A DNA stretch of 64,000 bases from an uncultured Collinsella sp. (GCA_900541725.1 UQLB01000004.1:54719-118718), one strand, 5' to 3'; positions 27,543 to 36,635 are shown, counted from the first letter of the stretch. Program-made: numbers and translations. Notes: generated from the letters alone by a model not told the origin.

Positions 27543-27549
27543 GCCGCGC

Positions 27550-28638
27550 CTACCTTTCCGTGCAGCTAATGCAGGGGTCGATGGTCAGGATAATCATGGG
27601 CACGTTGGCAAGGAGCACGCCCTGCAGCGCATGCGTCAGACCCGCTAGGTTCTGCGACGTCGGCGTGCGCACGCGGAAACGGTCCAGGTTCTTGGTGCCG
27701 TTGCCGCGCACATAGTAATACGCCTCGCCACGCGGCTGCTCAATCACAACCTCGCCGCGCGCGCCGTCGGCCGGCGTGAGCTTGGTGCGCCCACCGATGC
27801 CGTCGTGCGGAATCTTGCCCACAAGCTCCTTGATAATGTCCATAGCCTGCGTGACCTCGGCACAACGCACCTGGCAGCGGGCATAGCAGTCGCCGTCGGT
27901 CACCACGATGGGCTCAAACGCGGCCAAGTCCGCATAGGCACCGTCGCCGAACATACGCACGTCGTAATCCACGCCCGAGGCGCGACCGAACGGCCCGACC
28001 ATCGAAAGATCCAGCGCGTCCTTCTTGCTGATCACGCCCACGCCATGCAAGCGCTCGCCGCAGCTGGCATCATCTAAAAACGTATGCACCAGGGCCTCGT
28101 AGTCGGGGCGCATGGCATCGAGCGTCTGGACGATTCCCGCCAACTCGGAGTCCTCGATATCGTGCTTAAGGCCGCCGATCTCGTTGATCGACAGGATCAC
28201 GCGCCCGCCGCAGGTGCTCTCAAAGATCTTGAGAATCTGCTCGCGCAGGGTCCACGAACGATAGAACAGCGCCTCAAAACCAAAGGCATCGGCGAGCAGT
28301 CCCAGCCACAGCAGGTGCGAGTGAATGCGCGAAAGCTCGTGCAAAATGGTGCGGATATACTGCACGCGGCCGGGCACCTCGATGTCGAGCATGCGCTCGC
28401 AGGCGCTGGCATAGCCGCAGCTGTGGCCCACGGCGCAAATGCCGCAGATGCGCTCGGCGATGTAGCCAAACTGATGCATATCGCGCTTTTCGGTGAGTTT
28501 CTCGAGCCCGCGGTGCACAAAACCGATCTGCGGAATTGCCTCGATGACGCGGTCGTCCTCGATCACCAGGTCCAGATGAAGCGGCTCGGGCAGCACCGGG
28601 TGCTGCGGGCCAAACGGAATGACGGAGCGATGAGCCAT
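27550..28638 (-). CDS. echE: Group-4 [NiFe]-hydrogenase large subunit (EchE-like)
   Basis: 362 residues. Both nickel-binding cysteine pairs are present: RICGICAVGHSCGYA (about residues 63-77) and DPCISCTER at the extreme C-terminus. The chain ends right after the second pair, so there is no C-terminal peptide for a maturation protease to remove. That fits Ech-type enzymes rather than HycE. Catalyses H2 production or uptake coupled to ion pumping by the membrane subunits. GGAGG lies before ATG, 5 bp after echD. No hyp maturation genes are in the window. Confidence 0.92.
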   Translation of the reverse strand: MAHRSVIPFGPQHPVLPEPLHLDLVIEDDRVIEAIPQIGFVHRGLEKLTEKRDMHQFGYIAERICGICAVGHSCGYASACERMLDIEVPGRVQYIRTILHELSRIHSHLLWLGLLADAFGFEALFYRSWTLREQILKIFESTCGGRVILSINEIGGLKHDIEDSELAGIVQTLDAMRPDYEALVHTFLDDASCGERLHGVGVISKKDALDLSMVGPFGRASGVDYDVRMFGDGAYADLAAFEPIVVTDGDCYARCQVRCAEVTQAMDIIKELVGKIPHDGIGGRTKLTPADGARGEVVIEQPRGEAYYYVRGNGTKNLDRFRVRTPTSQNLAGLTHALQGVLLANVPMIILTIDPCISCTER

Positions 28639-28643
28639 GGACC

Positions 28644-29363
28644 TTACGCCTCCTTTTTCTGCTTGTCGCGGGCGGCCTTGGCGGCAAGCGCCGCGCGGAC
28701 CTTGGCTGCTTTCTCGGGATCCATGGCGGCGAGCTTTGCCTCCATCTCGGCAGCCTTGAGCGCGGCCTTCGCAGCGGCATCGTCATGCTGAGCATCGGAG
28801 CCGGCAGCCGCAGCGGGCTGGGCGACGGCAGCGCCCGCAGCATCGCCGACACCCGCAGCGCCCTCCCCCGCAGCGGCCGTGGCAGCGGCGGCCTTCTCGG
28901 CCGCAGCCTTGCGCGCCTTAGCCTCGGCAGCGGCACGGACCTTCATGGCCTTCTCGCGCGCGGCCTTCACCTCGGGCGTGATCACACTCATGGGCTCGGC
29001 AGTCGAGACCTGGTAGAAAAAGCCCTTAAAGTCAATCTGCATGTCAGTGATGGCAAGACCAAACAGGTCATGCGCCTCGTTCTCAAACGGGAACACCGCC
29101 GGATAGTACGAGCTGATGGACGGAATCTCCTGGTACCGGTCGATACCCTCGACCACCAGGTTCTCGATCGCATAGTTGCCGTCCTGCGCGATATGCTCCC
29201 GAGCAGCGCGGACGTTGATGAACGTATAGACCAGGCGATACGAGCCGTCGTCCACACAGCGCTCGGCGTGCATTTGCACAAAGCGCGCGCCGACGCCCTT
29301 GAGCGCCTGGACATGCGACAGAAGCTCGTCGATCCCGACGGTGGTATAGATTGCCTTTTGCAT
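28644..29363 (-). CDS. echD: Hydrogenase subunit EchD-like (NuoC family) with long Ala-rich tail
   Basis: 239 residues. The first ~125 residues match the 30-kDa NuoC-type subunit (YRLVYTFINVRAAREHIAQD; PAVFPFENEAHDLFGLAITD). The remaining ~110 residues are a highly charged, Ala/Lys-rich extension, probably a helix, which makes the protein about twice the length expected for EchD. The start overlaps the echC stop (TAATG), so the two are coupled. Confidence 0.85.
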   Translation of the reverse strand: MQKAIYTTVGIDELLSHVQALKGVGARFVQMHAERCVDDGSYRLVYTFINVRAAREHIAQDGNYAIENLVVEGIDRYQEIPSISSYYPAVFPFENEAHDLFGLAITDMQIDFKGFFYQVSTAEPMSVITPEVKAAREKAMKVRAAAEAKARKAAAEKAAAATAAAGEGAAGVGDAAGAAVAQPAAAAGSDAQHDDAAAKAALKAAEMEAKLAAMDPEKAAKVRAALAAKAARDKQKKEA

Positions 29364-29941
29364 TACTCGGCCTCCTTTGCAGCGGCTGGCGCACCGTCAG
29401 CCGTACCTGCGTCGACACCGGCCCCGGCCCCCGCAGCCACAAACCCGTCCTCGCCCAGCTCAACGCCACCGTCCCAGGTAGCGGCGCCGCCCACGGTGAG
29501 CGGATCGCCGCCGGCGCGCATCACGGCCTCCTTCTGGTCCAGGATGCCGCACGCCTCCACGATGGCATCGATCACGGTCTCGGGACGAATGGCGCACCCG
29601 GGCGCGTACACGTCCACGGGAATCGCGCGGTCCACGCCGCCGATCACGTTATACGCATCGCGGAACACGCCGCCCGAGCACGCGCAAATGCCGCACGCCA
29701 CCACGCACTTGGGCTCGAGCATCTGGTTGTAGATCTGGCGCACGACGGGCAGGTTCTGGGCATTGACCGAACCCGTCACCAAAAAGATATCCGCATGCTT
29801 GGGGTTTCCGGTGTTGACCACGCCAAAGCGCTCCGCATCGAACAGCGGCGTGAGCGAGGCCAGCACCTCGATATCGCATCCATTGCAGCTCGAGCCGTCG
29901 TAATGAATAACCCACGGCGAGCGCGACATTTTATGATCCAT
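29363..29941 (-). CDS. echC: Hydrogenase small subunit EchC-like (NuoB family)
   Basis: 192 residues. The cysteines for the proximal 4Fe-4S cluster are visible in SSCNGCDIEVLASLTP, VVACGICACSGG and YAPGCAIRP. Lacks the signal peptide of periplasmic hydrogenases, as expected for group 4. The C-terminal ~50 residues are Gly/Ala/Asp-rich and variable. AGGAGG upstream of the ATG; follows the membrane subunit gene by 12 bp. Confidence 0.9.
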   Translation of the reverse strand: MDHKMSRSPWVIHYDGSSCNGCDIEVLASLTPLFDAERFGVVNTGNPKHADIFLVTGSVNAQNLPVVRQIYNQMLEPKCVVACGICACSGGVFRDAYNVIGGVDRAIPVDVYAPGCAIRPETVIDAIVEACGILDQKEAVMRAGGDPLTVGGAATWDGGVELGEDGFVAAGAGAGVDAGTADGAPAAAKEAE

Positions 29942-29953
29942 GGATGCCGCCTC

Positions 29954-32836
29954 CTAAATAAACACGTCGACGAGGATGGGCATAAGGTTGAGCAGGCCAA
30001 ACACCAGCGCCACGCCCCAGCCGAGCTTAAAGCAGCTGCGCCAGGTGCTGCGGGCAAAGGTGTTGTCGATCAGGACCTCGACAAAGTACGTCGCAGCCAT
30101 CACGACCAGGGCGACCACCCAGCTCACCGGGTTGTCCCAGACAAAGAACATGCCCACCCACATCAAAAACAGCACGGTCTCGCACCAGTGCATAAGGGTC
30201 ATCTTGGCCAGCGTGCCGCCGCTCATCTCGGTGGCGACGCCCTGGACAATCTCCTGATGCGCGTGATGCGAGTATGAAAGATCGAACGGCGACTTGCGCA
30301 GCTTGATGGTAAGCACCGCAAGCAGCGCGAGGAAAATGGGCGCGCTGTACACGATGATGGGGGCCGACTGCCCCGTCACGGCGATGGAATCGAAGCTGTC
30401 GGTGGCAAGGTACAGGCCCACGCTCATCAGCAGAACGGCGGGCTCGTAACTCATAACCTGCAGCAGCTCGCGGTCGGCGCCGACCTGGGCAAACGGGCTT
30501 TGCGTCGAGGCGGACGCCAGCACCACAAAGATCGCGGCGAGGGTCACCATAAAAGCGCACAGCAGCGTATTGGAGCCCGACACAAAGATGCCGCCGCCCA
30601 CGACGGTAAAGATGAGCGCGCACGCCATATAGGTATCGTCCATGGTGTTTACGCTGGCGGGGGCCTTGCGCAGCAGCTTGGCTACATCGTAGAACGGTTG
30701 CAGCAGGCGCGGTCCCACGCGGCCCTGCATGCGGGCCGAAAGTTTGCGGTCAACGCCGTCGATCAGGCCGCCCACAAGCGGCGCCAGCAGAGCAAACGCC
30801 ACGGTGCCTATAAATATGCCCACGACACCCGAACCCTCGAAATACTTGCCGCGCAGCACCGAGGGCGCGCTCATGGCAAGTCGCTCGGGCCCAATCCACG
30901 CGCAACACAGCAGCGCAAACAAGATGATGCTGCAGCACACGACGCTACCCGCGGGGCCAATACGCTTCTCGCCAAGGGCGTCCTCCGAGTACCAATTGCG
31001 CTTTTCGGCCTTCACCTCGTGCCCCATCGAGCCGCGGAAATGGCGATATTTGTCGGTTCCCACGCCCGAAAGATATACGTTTACATGCGGTTTGTTGCTC
31101 ACTCGGAATGAAGTCAGCAGCACCACGGCGATAAACGCCACGATAACCACCATCAGGTACATGGCGTCCTTGCCAATAACGTGCGGCACGCGGCCAAACA
31201 CCATGGCCAAGTAAGGCGACACCAGACCGCTCGAGATAACCGGGAACGCCACGCAGCACAGAATCAGCAGCGCGGCGATGGTGTTGAGGGCCATCCATTC
31301 GGTCTTATGGACATTGACCTCAACGTTTTGAGCCGTGGGGTCGACGCCCGAAAGCTTGGCAAGCCACTTGCCCCAGAAGTAAAACGTCGCGGCCGAGCCA
31401 AAGGCAAGCACCATGATCATGAGCACGTTGCCGGTCTGCGCGAACGCCACCAGAGCGCCCCACTTGGACACGAGCATGCCAAACGGCGCCACAAACATGC
31501 CCATAATGCCCAGCATCATCAGACGCGTCAGGTGCGGCATGCGGCTGAACATACCGTCCATGTCCTCGATATTGCGGCTGCCGATATGATGCTCGGCCGT
31601 GCCCACGCACAGGAACAGCAGCGACTTTGCCACCGTGTGGAACAGGATCAGGAAGATGGCCGCCCATACGGCCTCGGGCGCGCCGACACCCAAGCAGGCA
31701 CTGATGAGGCCCAAGTTGGAAATGGTGGAGTACGCGAGCACGCGTTTGGCGTTGCTCTGCGAGATGGCCATGAGGGCAGCGAGCAAAAACGTGATGGCGC
31801 CCACACTCGTGACCATAAAGCCAGTCACGGGATAGATGGCATAGAGCGGGCTGAGCTTGACCATCAGGAACACGCCGGCCTTGACCATGGTGGACGAGTG
31901 CAGCAGGGCGCTCGTGGGCGTGGGGGCAACCATGGCACCCAACAGCCAAGTGTGGAACGGCATCTGTGCGGCCTTGGTGAGTGCGGCGAGCGACAACAGG
32001 ATGACCGGCATCACCAGCAGCGCGGACTGCGCGGTTCCGGCGCCGGAAAGCTCGATCATGCCCGAGATGGTCAGCGGCATGCCGTTAACGTGCAGGTACA
32101 TGAGTCCGGCCAAAAACGCGATGCCGCCCAGCATGTTGAGGATGATCTGGGTAAAGGCGTTTTTGATGGCTTCGGGCGTGCGCGTGTAGCCAATCATGAG
32201 GAACGAGCACACGGTGGTGATTTCCCAGCCGCAGAACAGCCACTCCAGGTTGTCGCTCGTCACGATGACGAACATGGCCGAGAGGAACAGGAACATAAGC
32301 GCCAGGAACTGCGGGCGACGGTCGGGCGCGGTCTGCCCGCGCAGCGCGGCCTCGTGCTCGTCATGGGCCTGGAAGTCCTTCATGTAGCCCAGGGCGTACA
32401 CGCAGATGAGGCTGCCGACAATGCCGACGGCAAGCACCATGATCACGCTCATGTAGTCCAGGTAGAGCGGCGTGGCGGTGACGGCCTCTGCCGCAGGCAG
32501 CGTCATGGCCGCAAAGGCGACCGAACCCACCAGCTGCACCACGCCGAGCACCGTGGTGAGCATGTTCTTATATTTGTGCGCGTTGTACAGGATGACGGCG
32601 CACAGGATCACATCGATGACGGAGCTGATGATCGAAAGCACGTGCGAGGTGCCCGGCGCAACCTCGAAGCTCTGCGGACCCGCGCCAAAAAACATGACGG
32701 CGACTACAACCGTCACCGCCATGATGATGCCGGAGCCTATAAGCCCCACCGCATCGCGGGCGCGATCACCGCGCGCGAGCAGCATGCCCAGCGCCGGTAC
32801 CAGCGGAAATAGGGTAAGGAAATACAGTAGCGTCAT
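29954..32836 (-). CDS. Fused hydrogenase membrane subunits EchA-EchB (NuoL-like plus NuoH-like)
   Basis: 960 residues from ATG at 32836 (GGGGGAG seven bases upstream). Residues ~1-640 are an antiporter-like proton channel subunit (NuoL/EchA class, with LEWLFCGWEITTVCSFLMIG and the helix-rich core PFHTWLLGAMVAPTPTSALL). From ~690 the chain continues as the NuoH/HycD/EchB subunit (GGLIDGVDRKLSARMQGRVG, then GPRLLQPFYDVAKLL, and later KSPFDLSYSHHAHQEIVQG). No stop or start lies between the halves. In characterised Ech enzymes these are separate proteins. First gene of the operon. Confidence 0.9.
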   Translation of the reverse strand: MTLLYFLTLFPLVPALGMLLARGDRARDAVGLIGSGIIMAVTVVVAVMFFGAGPQSFEVAPGTSHVLSIISSVIDVILCAVILYNAHKYKNMLTTVLGVVQLVGSVAFAAMTLPAAEAVTATPLYLDYMSVIMVLAVGIVGSLICVYALGYMKDFQAHDEHEAALRGQTAPDRRPQFLALMFLFLSAMFVIVTSDNLEWLFCGWEITTVCSFLMIGYTRTPEAIKNAFTQIILNMLGGIAFLAGLMYLHVNGMPLTISGMIELSGAGTAQSALLVMPVILLSLAALTKAAQMPFHTWLLGAMVAPTPTSALLHSSTMVKAGVFLMVKLSPLYAIYPVTGFMVTSVGAITFLLAALMAISQSNAKRVLAYSTISNLGLISACLGVGAPEAVWAAIFLILFHTVAKSLLFLCVGTAEHHIGSRNIEDMDGMFSRMPHLTRLMMLGIMGMFVAPFGMLVSKWGALVAFAQTGNVLMIMVLAFGSAATFYFWGKWLAKLSGVDPTAQNVEVNVHKTEWMALNTIAALLILCCVAFPVISSGLVSPYLAMVFGRVPHVIGKDAMYLMVVIVAFIAVVLLTSFRVSNKPHVNVYLSGVGTDKYRHFRGSMGHEVKAEKRNWYSEDALGEKRIGPAGSVVCCSIILFALLCCAWIGPERLAMSAPSVLRGKYFEGSGVVGIFIGTVAFALLAPLVGGLIDGVDRKLSARMQGRVGPRLLQPFYDVAKLLRKAPASVNTMDDTYMACALIFTVVGGGIFVSGSNTLLCAFMVTLAAIFVVLASASTQSPFAQVGADRELLQVMSYEPAVLLMSVGLYLATDSFDSIAVTGQSAPIIVYSAPIFLALLAVLTIKLRKSPFDLSYSHHAHQEIVQGVATEMSGGTLAKMTLMHWCETVLFLMWVGMFFVWDNPVSWVVALVVMAATYFVEVLIDNTFARSTWRSCFKLGWGVALVFGLLNLMPILVDVFI

Positions 32837-32876
32837 ACCATCACTCCCCCATGCAAAAACGCTGCAATTGTTTAAC

Positions 32877-32882
32877 ATTATA
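32877..32882 (-). promoter_or_regulatory. -10 box of the hydrogenase operon
   Basis: A perfect TATAAT lies about 40 bp upstream of the EchAB start. No convincing -35 is found at 16-18 bp. Confidence 0.5.
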
Positions 32883-32982
32883 GCTCAGTTGAGGAGTAGC
32901 GGCGGCGGGTTTTCGGTCAACTGGGGAGTTTTAGGCGTACGGGGTAAGGAGTCTGTCCGCTTTGGAGCAGAGAGGCGGCAAG

Positions 32983-33006
32983 AAAAATGCGCCCCTGTGG
33001 GCGCAC
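32983..33006 (-). terminator. Rho-independent terminator of the HTH gene
   Basis: TGCGCCC / GGGGCGCA stem followed by five T on the minus strand, 12 bp after the HTH stop codon. Confidence 0.8.
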
Positions 33007-33017
33007 CATCCCGTTTG

Positions 33018-33413
33018 CTATTCCGCCTTTTTAACGCGCGGCTTGCGACCGCGCGGCTTATCGACCAGTGCGGCCTCACCGCTCTCGCGGTACTGACGGC
33101 ACCAAGCCTTGACCGAAGACTCGCTGGGAATCTTGTGCTTGATCATGGCCTCGCGAACCGTCAAGCCGTTTTCCAGACGGTCCTTAACCACAGCGAGCTT
33201 TACGTCGTACGAGTAGGTGTGATGATGCGAACCGGCATTGAGAACGGCGTCGGCACCGCCCACGGCATACGCGCGGGCCCACTGACGAGCCGTGGCCTGG
33301 GGAATGCCAAGCTCCGCGGCGAGGGCGCGATGACCGACCCCCTCTTGGAGGATCTCGACGGCGCGCTGCCTAACCTCGGGCGCATGCGTGCGAGTCCTAG
33401 TTGCTTCCGACAT
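33018..33413 (-). CDS. Double helix-turn-helix protein, IS transposase OrfA-like
   Basis: 131 residues. Two HTH units of the Tc3/IS630 or IS3-OrfA kind are visible: one around ILQEGVGHRALAAELGIPQA (residues ~20-45), the other around LENGLTVREAMIKHKIPSES (~80-110). A basic tail (RGRKPRVKKAE) follows. No catalytic transposase partner lies next to it, so it is either an orphan remnant of an insertion sequence or a domesticated regulator. It has its own terminator. The start could be a GTG three codons earlier. Confidence 0.7.
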   Translation of the reverse strand: MSEATRTRTHAPEVRQRAVEILQEGVGHRALAAELGIPQATARQWARAYAVGGADAVLNAGSHHHTYSYDVKLAVVKDRLENGLTVREAMIKHKIPSESSVKAWCRQYRESGEAALVDKPRGRKPRVKKAE

Positions 33414-33422
33414 ACCTGCCAC

Positions 33423-33751
33423 TTCTTAGCCTTAACCGTTAATCTGCTTTCTTACGTGCAAGTTAGATAGTAACATTTTACTGTTTGCTCAAAGCAGTTA
33501 ATTAAAATAGACGCGGCGTTATCTGGGCATTTGGCACCAAATTACGACATTTCTTTATCGATTATTTACGCTGGTAGCTGACTCGCAGCTAATCGTCATT
33601 CGCTTGTCAACAAAATTGGCATCTCTTTATGTCCTTTGATATAGAGGATATAGTTATTAACCCCTCCCCCAATAATTTTGAGTGATCTGCGAGGCAGTAG
33701 ACGTCCTCACTCCTCATGGTTACCGCGCATTGCCATCCACCGGAGCAAAAC
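33423..33751. other. AT-rich gene-free stretch
   Basis: Markedly more AT-rich than the surroundings, with no ORF of family quality on either strand. It holds the upstream region of the HTH gene and perhaps the remains of a lost insertion. No clear repeats or RNA were seen. Confidence 0.4.
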
Positions 33752-33787
33752 AAAAAGGGCGGGACCTGCTGCGCTTGCAGGCCCCGC
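33752..33787 (-). terminator. Terminator of the flavin oxidoreductase gene
   Basis: GCGGGGCCTGC / GCAGGTCCCGC stem, then CCTTTTTG on the minus strand, about 75 bp downstream of the stop codon at 33863. Confidence 0.75.
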
Positions 33788-33862
33788 ACCGGTTGACACC
33801 CGACGGGGCACAGCCGGGCGAGACGGATCCGTGCTACCGCCCCGCCTGGCCGCGATGTTCAA

Positions 33863-35893
33863 CTACAGCTCGTTGGCCGCGTGATACGCCGTGCGAATGG
33901 CGCTCGCAATGTCGGCGGTGCGCTCGCCCGAGCAGTCGCCCACGCAGGTCACGGGCACCGTCACGCCGTCCAGGTCAAACGCGTTGGCCTTGGAGCCCAC
34001 GGCCATCACCACGTAATCGCAGGCGATCTTCACCGGCTCCTCGGTGCCGTCCTCGATGGTGCGAATGGCCTCCACACCCTCGTCGGTAATGGCGGTCAGG
34101 CGGGTCTTCACGTGCTGCTCCACGTTGTGCTCGGCAAAGTCGCTCATGATCAGCGGCAGAATGGTCTCGGACTCGCCCGCGGCAATCTTGTCGAGCATCT
34201 CCACGATCGCCACCTCGCAGCCGTGCTGCAGCAGGTACTCGGCAGTCTCGGTGCCCACCAGGCCACCGCCAATGACGACGACGCGGCCGCTGAGCTCCAC
34301 CTTGCCGGCCAGCACGTCCCAGCTCGAGACGACCTTGTCCGAATCGGCACCCGGAACGGGGATGACCACGTCGTGCGCGCCTACGGCCACAATCGCAGCG
34401 TCGGCGGCGTTGAGGTCCGCGGGGCTAGCGACGTGGTTGAGCTCAACCTTCACGCCCAGGCCAGGCAGAATCTTCTCGTAGTACTCGACCGAGCGCATGA
34501 TCTCGTCCTTGCGCGGGGGCGCGGCCGCCAGCACAATCTGGCCGCCCAGATGGTCGCTCGCCTCGTAGACGGTCACGTCGTAGCCGCGCTTGGCTGCCAC
34601 GCGCGCGGCCTCCAGGCCGGCGATGCCGCCGCCCACCACGGCGATCTTCTTGTCGCCCTCGCCCGGCTTGATGGCGATGGTCGCCTCGTCGCCGTTCTCG
34701 GCATTGAGCACGCACGAAATGTACTTGCGGTTTTGAATCGCATCGACGCAACCCTTGTTGCAGTTGAGGCACTCGCGGATGGGCTCACCCGTGGCGGCCT
34801 TCAGTGCAATGTCGGGGTCGCACATGAGCGAGCGGCCATAGGCGATGATGTCGGCGGCGCCGTCTTCCAGAATCTTCTCGCCGGCCTCGACCGAAACCAC
34901 GCGGCCCACGGTTGCCACCGGCACGGAGACCAGGGCCTTGACGCGCTCGGCCACGGGCAGCGTCCAGTTGTAGGGCATGGCGCCCATGGGCGGAATGGTG
35001 TCGCCCATGTTGCCGGTGTGGTTGGCCTGCGCGACCTGGATCATGTCGATGCCCGCGCCCTCAAGCAGCTTGGCAAACTCGCAGGCCTCGTCGGGCTGCA
35101 GGCCGCCCTTGCCGCGCGGCGTGCCGTCGGGGTTCTCCATAATCACGGGGAGCTTGTACTCCACCATCAGCTGCGGCGCGGCTTCCTTAATGGCAGCGAC
35201 GACCTCCAGCGCGTAGCGAACGCGGTTCTCGAACGAACCACCGTACTCGTCGGTGCGCTGGTTGAGGATGGCCGAGCACAGCGAACCCACCAGGCGGTCG
35301 CCGTGGACCTCGATGGCATCGATCCCGGCCTGCTGTGCGCGAGCGGCCGAGGCAGCGATGGCCTCCTTGATCTGGGTGAGTTGCTCCACACTCGCCTCGT
35401 TCACAAAGTGCTGCATGTCGTGGTGCAGCTTGGCGTAGGCCTGGTTGCGGATCTCGTTGGACTCGGCCATCTTGGCGGCAAAGGTCTCCTCGTCGCCGGC
35501 GGCCTTGGCCTCCTGCGCGGCCTTGGCGGCGGCCATGGATCCCATGACCATGCGGCCGACACCGGGCACATCGTACTCGGGGTGGAACAGCTGCAGCGCG
35601 ACCTTGGCGCCGTGCTTGTGGACGACGTCGGCCAGGGCCTTAAACGTGGGGATCTGGGCGTCGGTTGCCAGCTTGGGCGTGGGGCTCGCGGTCATGACGG
35701 GAGCGACGTCGCCGATGACGATGTAGCTCACGCCGCCACGGGCCAGGCGCTCGTAAAAAGCCAGGCTGCGCTCGCCGATGGAACCGTCACGCTCCTCGTA
35801 GCCGGTGGTCAGCGGCGGAAACATAATGCGGTTCTTGAGCTCAAGGGGGCCAACCGTAATGGGCTGGAGCAGCTTGGATGCAGGTGTGGTCAT
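33863..35893 (-). CDS. NADH:flavin oxidoreductase of the Old Yellow Enzyme / 2,4-dienoyl-CoA reductase type
   Basis: 676 residues. An FMN-binding TIM barrel (about 1-350, including RTDEYGGSFENR) is followed by a 4Fe-4S site C-x2-C-x3-C-x11-C starting CLNCNKGC (about 375). An FAD/NAD(P) domain follows with two dinucleotide motifs (VVGGGIAGLEAARVAA and VIGGGLVGTETAEYL). This is the FadH/BaiCD/BaiH layout: electrons pass from NAD(P)H through FAD and Fe-S to FMN, which reduces an enone or enoyl substrate. In gut anaerobes substrates include dienoyl-CoAs, steroids and plant phenolics; none can be chosen here. ATG at 35893 has a better AGAGAGG spacing than the ATG two codons before. Confidence 0.9.
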   Translation of the reverse strand: MTTPASKLLQPITVGPLELKNRIMFPPLTTGYEERDGSIGERSLAFYERLARGGVSYIVIGDVAPVMTASPTPKLATDAQIPTFKALADVVHKHGAKVALQLFHPEYDVPGVGRMVMGSMAAAKAAQEAKAAGDEETFAAKMAESNEIRNQAYAKLHHDMQHFVNEASVEQLTQIKEAIAASAARAQQAGIDAIEVHGDRLVGSLCSAILNQRTDEYGGSFENRVRYALEVVAAIKEAAPQLMVEYKLPVIMENPDGTPRGKGGLQPDEACEFAKLLEGAGIDMIQVAQANHTGNMGDTIPPMGAMPYNWTLPVAERVKALVSVPVATVGRVVSVEAGEKILEDGAADIIAYGRSLMCDPDIALKAATGEPIRECLNCNKGCVDAIQNRKYISCVLNAENGDEATIAIKPGEGDKKIAVVGGGIAGLEAARVAAKRGYDVTVYEASDHLGGQIVLAAAPPRKDEIMRSVEYYEKILPGLGVKVELNHVASPADLNAADAAIVAVGAHDVVIPVPGADSDKVVSSWDVLAGKVELSGRVVVIGGGLVGTETAEYLLQHGCEVAIVEMLDKIAAGESETILPLIMSDFAEHNVEQHVKTRLTAITDEGVEAIRTIEDGTEEPVKIACDYVVMAVGSKANAFDLDGVTVPVTCVGDCSGERTADIASAIRTAYHAANEL

Positions 35894-36040
35894 GGACATT
35901 CCTCTCTTGTAGGCGCGGCGGCGATGTTGCCGCGTAGTTGTCTAGAGGATATAACATGGGGGCACAGCGGCACAACGGAAATCGGCGAATATCAGGTGGC
36001 GGCAGGTGGATGGGGGTGGGCGGGGCGGCCCGTCGGTTTG

Positions 36041-36337
36041 TCTCAATCTGTAACAGTTACGCGGCAAAACTGGGTCTTACTGTTACAGATCAAGATATTC
36101 CTCTCGACCCATCCTCAACAATCTCGATCTGTAACAGCTAGGCCCACTTTTGACCCCTACCTGTTACAGATCGAGACAAACCAAACCCGCCTGCTAGAAA
36201 ATCTCAATCTATAACAACAACTCGGCAAAATCCGTCCCTCGTGTTACAGATTTAGACAAACACGACCCAACCCACCGGTATATCTCGATCTGTAACACCC
36301 AGCCGCCTAAATCGGGTCTAGATGTTACAGATCGAGA
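36041..36337. repeat. Regular array of four 55-bp hairpins with about 81-bp period
   Basis: Units at 36041-36095, 36122-36176, 36202-36256 and 36283-36337 each begin TCTCRATCTRTAACA and end with the complement. Arms are 15-16 bp (unit 2 is perfect over 16) and loops about 23-25 bases. Spacers are 26, 25 and 26 bp, so an arm occurs every ~40 bp in alternating orientation. Loops 1, 3 and 4 are related to each other. It lies in the 500-bp gene-free gap between the flavin oxidoreductase and the tRNA attachment site. 35894-36040 shows nothing else. Confidence 0.85.
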
Positions 36338-36387
36338 TTTTGTTTGAGAGGCCGAGAATTGGACCGAAAACACGGTCCCGGAATAAC

Positions 36388-36417
36388 AAAAAAGCTCGCC
36401 GGCTAGGCCGACGAGCT
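36388..36417 (-). terminator. Original terminator of the tRNA(fMet) gene
   Basis: AGCTCGTCGGCC / GGCCGGCGAGCT-type stem followed by six T on the minus strand. It lies directly 3' of the tRNA fragment at attL, so it was the tRNA terminator before integration. Confidence 0.75.
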
Positions 36418-36476
36418 GCAAGTTCTTGGTCGCGGGGGCAGGATTTGAACCTACGACCTCCGGGTTATGAGCCCGG
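36412..36476. other. attL: 65-bp direct repeat with 3' fragment of tRNA(fMet)
   Basis: Identical to 54269-54333. Bases 36427-36476 are the 3' 50 nucleotides of the tRNA gene (minus strand), left behind as a non-functional fragment. Sequence diverges from the tRNA after CCCGG at 36476. Confidence 0.88.
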
Positions 36477-36578
36477 AGTAATTCCTATTAACTATAGTAA
36501 ATCAATAATAATTACAGTAAAGAAAATAGCAGGTATTCAGCCTATTCTGCTCATGGTTGTTTATGATTTACAAAAAGT

Positions 36579-36600
36579 TTCACCCGCAATTCACCCGCAA
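36579..36600 (+). repeat. Left tandem 11-mer (likely integrase arm site)
   Basis: Two head-to-tail copies of TTCACCCGCAA. The same 22-bp block recurs in the same orientation at 54206-54227, near the other end. Paired terminal repeats like this are typical integrase arm-type binding sites. A third, variant copy (TTGTGGGTGAAT, opposite strand) follows at 36609-36620. Confidence 0.65.
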
Positions 36601-36635
36601 TTTTGCACTTGTGGGTGAATTTTTTTCACGATTCG

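Noticed and set aside
31181..32812. 543-codon plus-strand frame opposite EchAB
   Set aside because: Product is His/Arg/Gln-rich and without motifs. The minus strand encodes the hydrogenase subunit.
33018..33413. Complete insertion sequence
   Set aside because: Only an OrfA-like HTH protein is present. No catalytic DDE partner and no terminal inverted repeats were seen.
36041..36337. CRISPR array
   Set aside because: Arms alternate in orientation, loops are related to each other, and there are no cas genes. It is a tandem hairpin array.
36427..36476. Second tRNA(fMet) gene
   Set aside because: Only the 3' 50 bases are present; the 5' half and acceptor partner are missing. It is the attL fragment.
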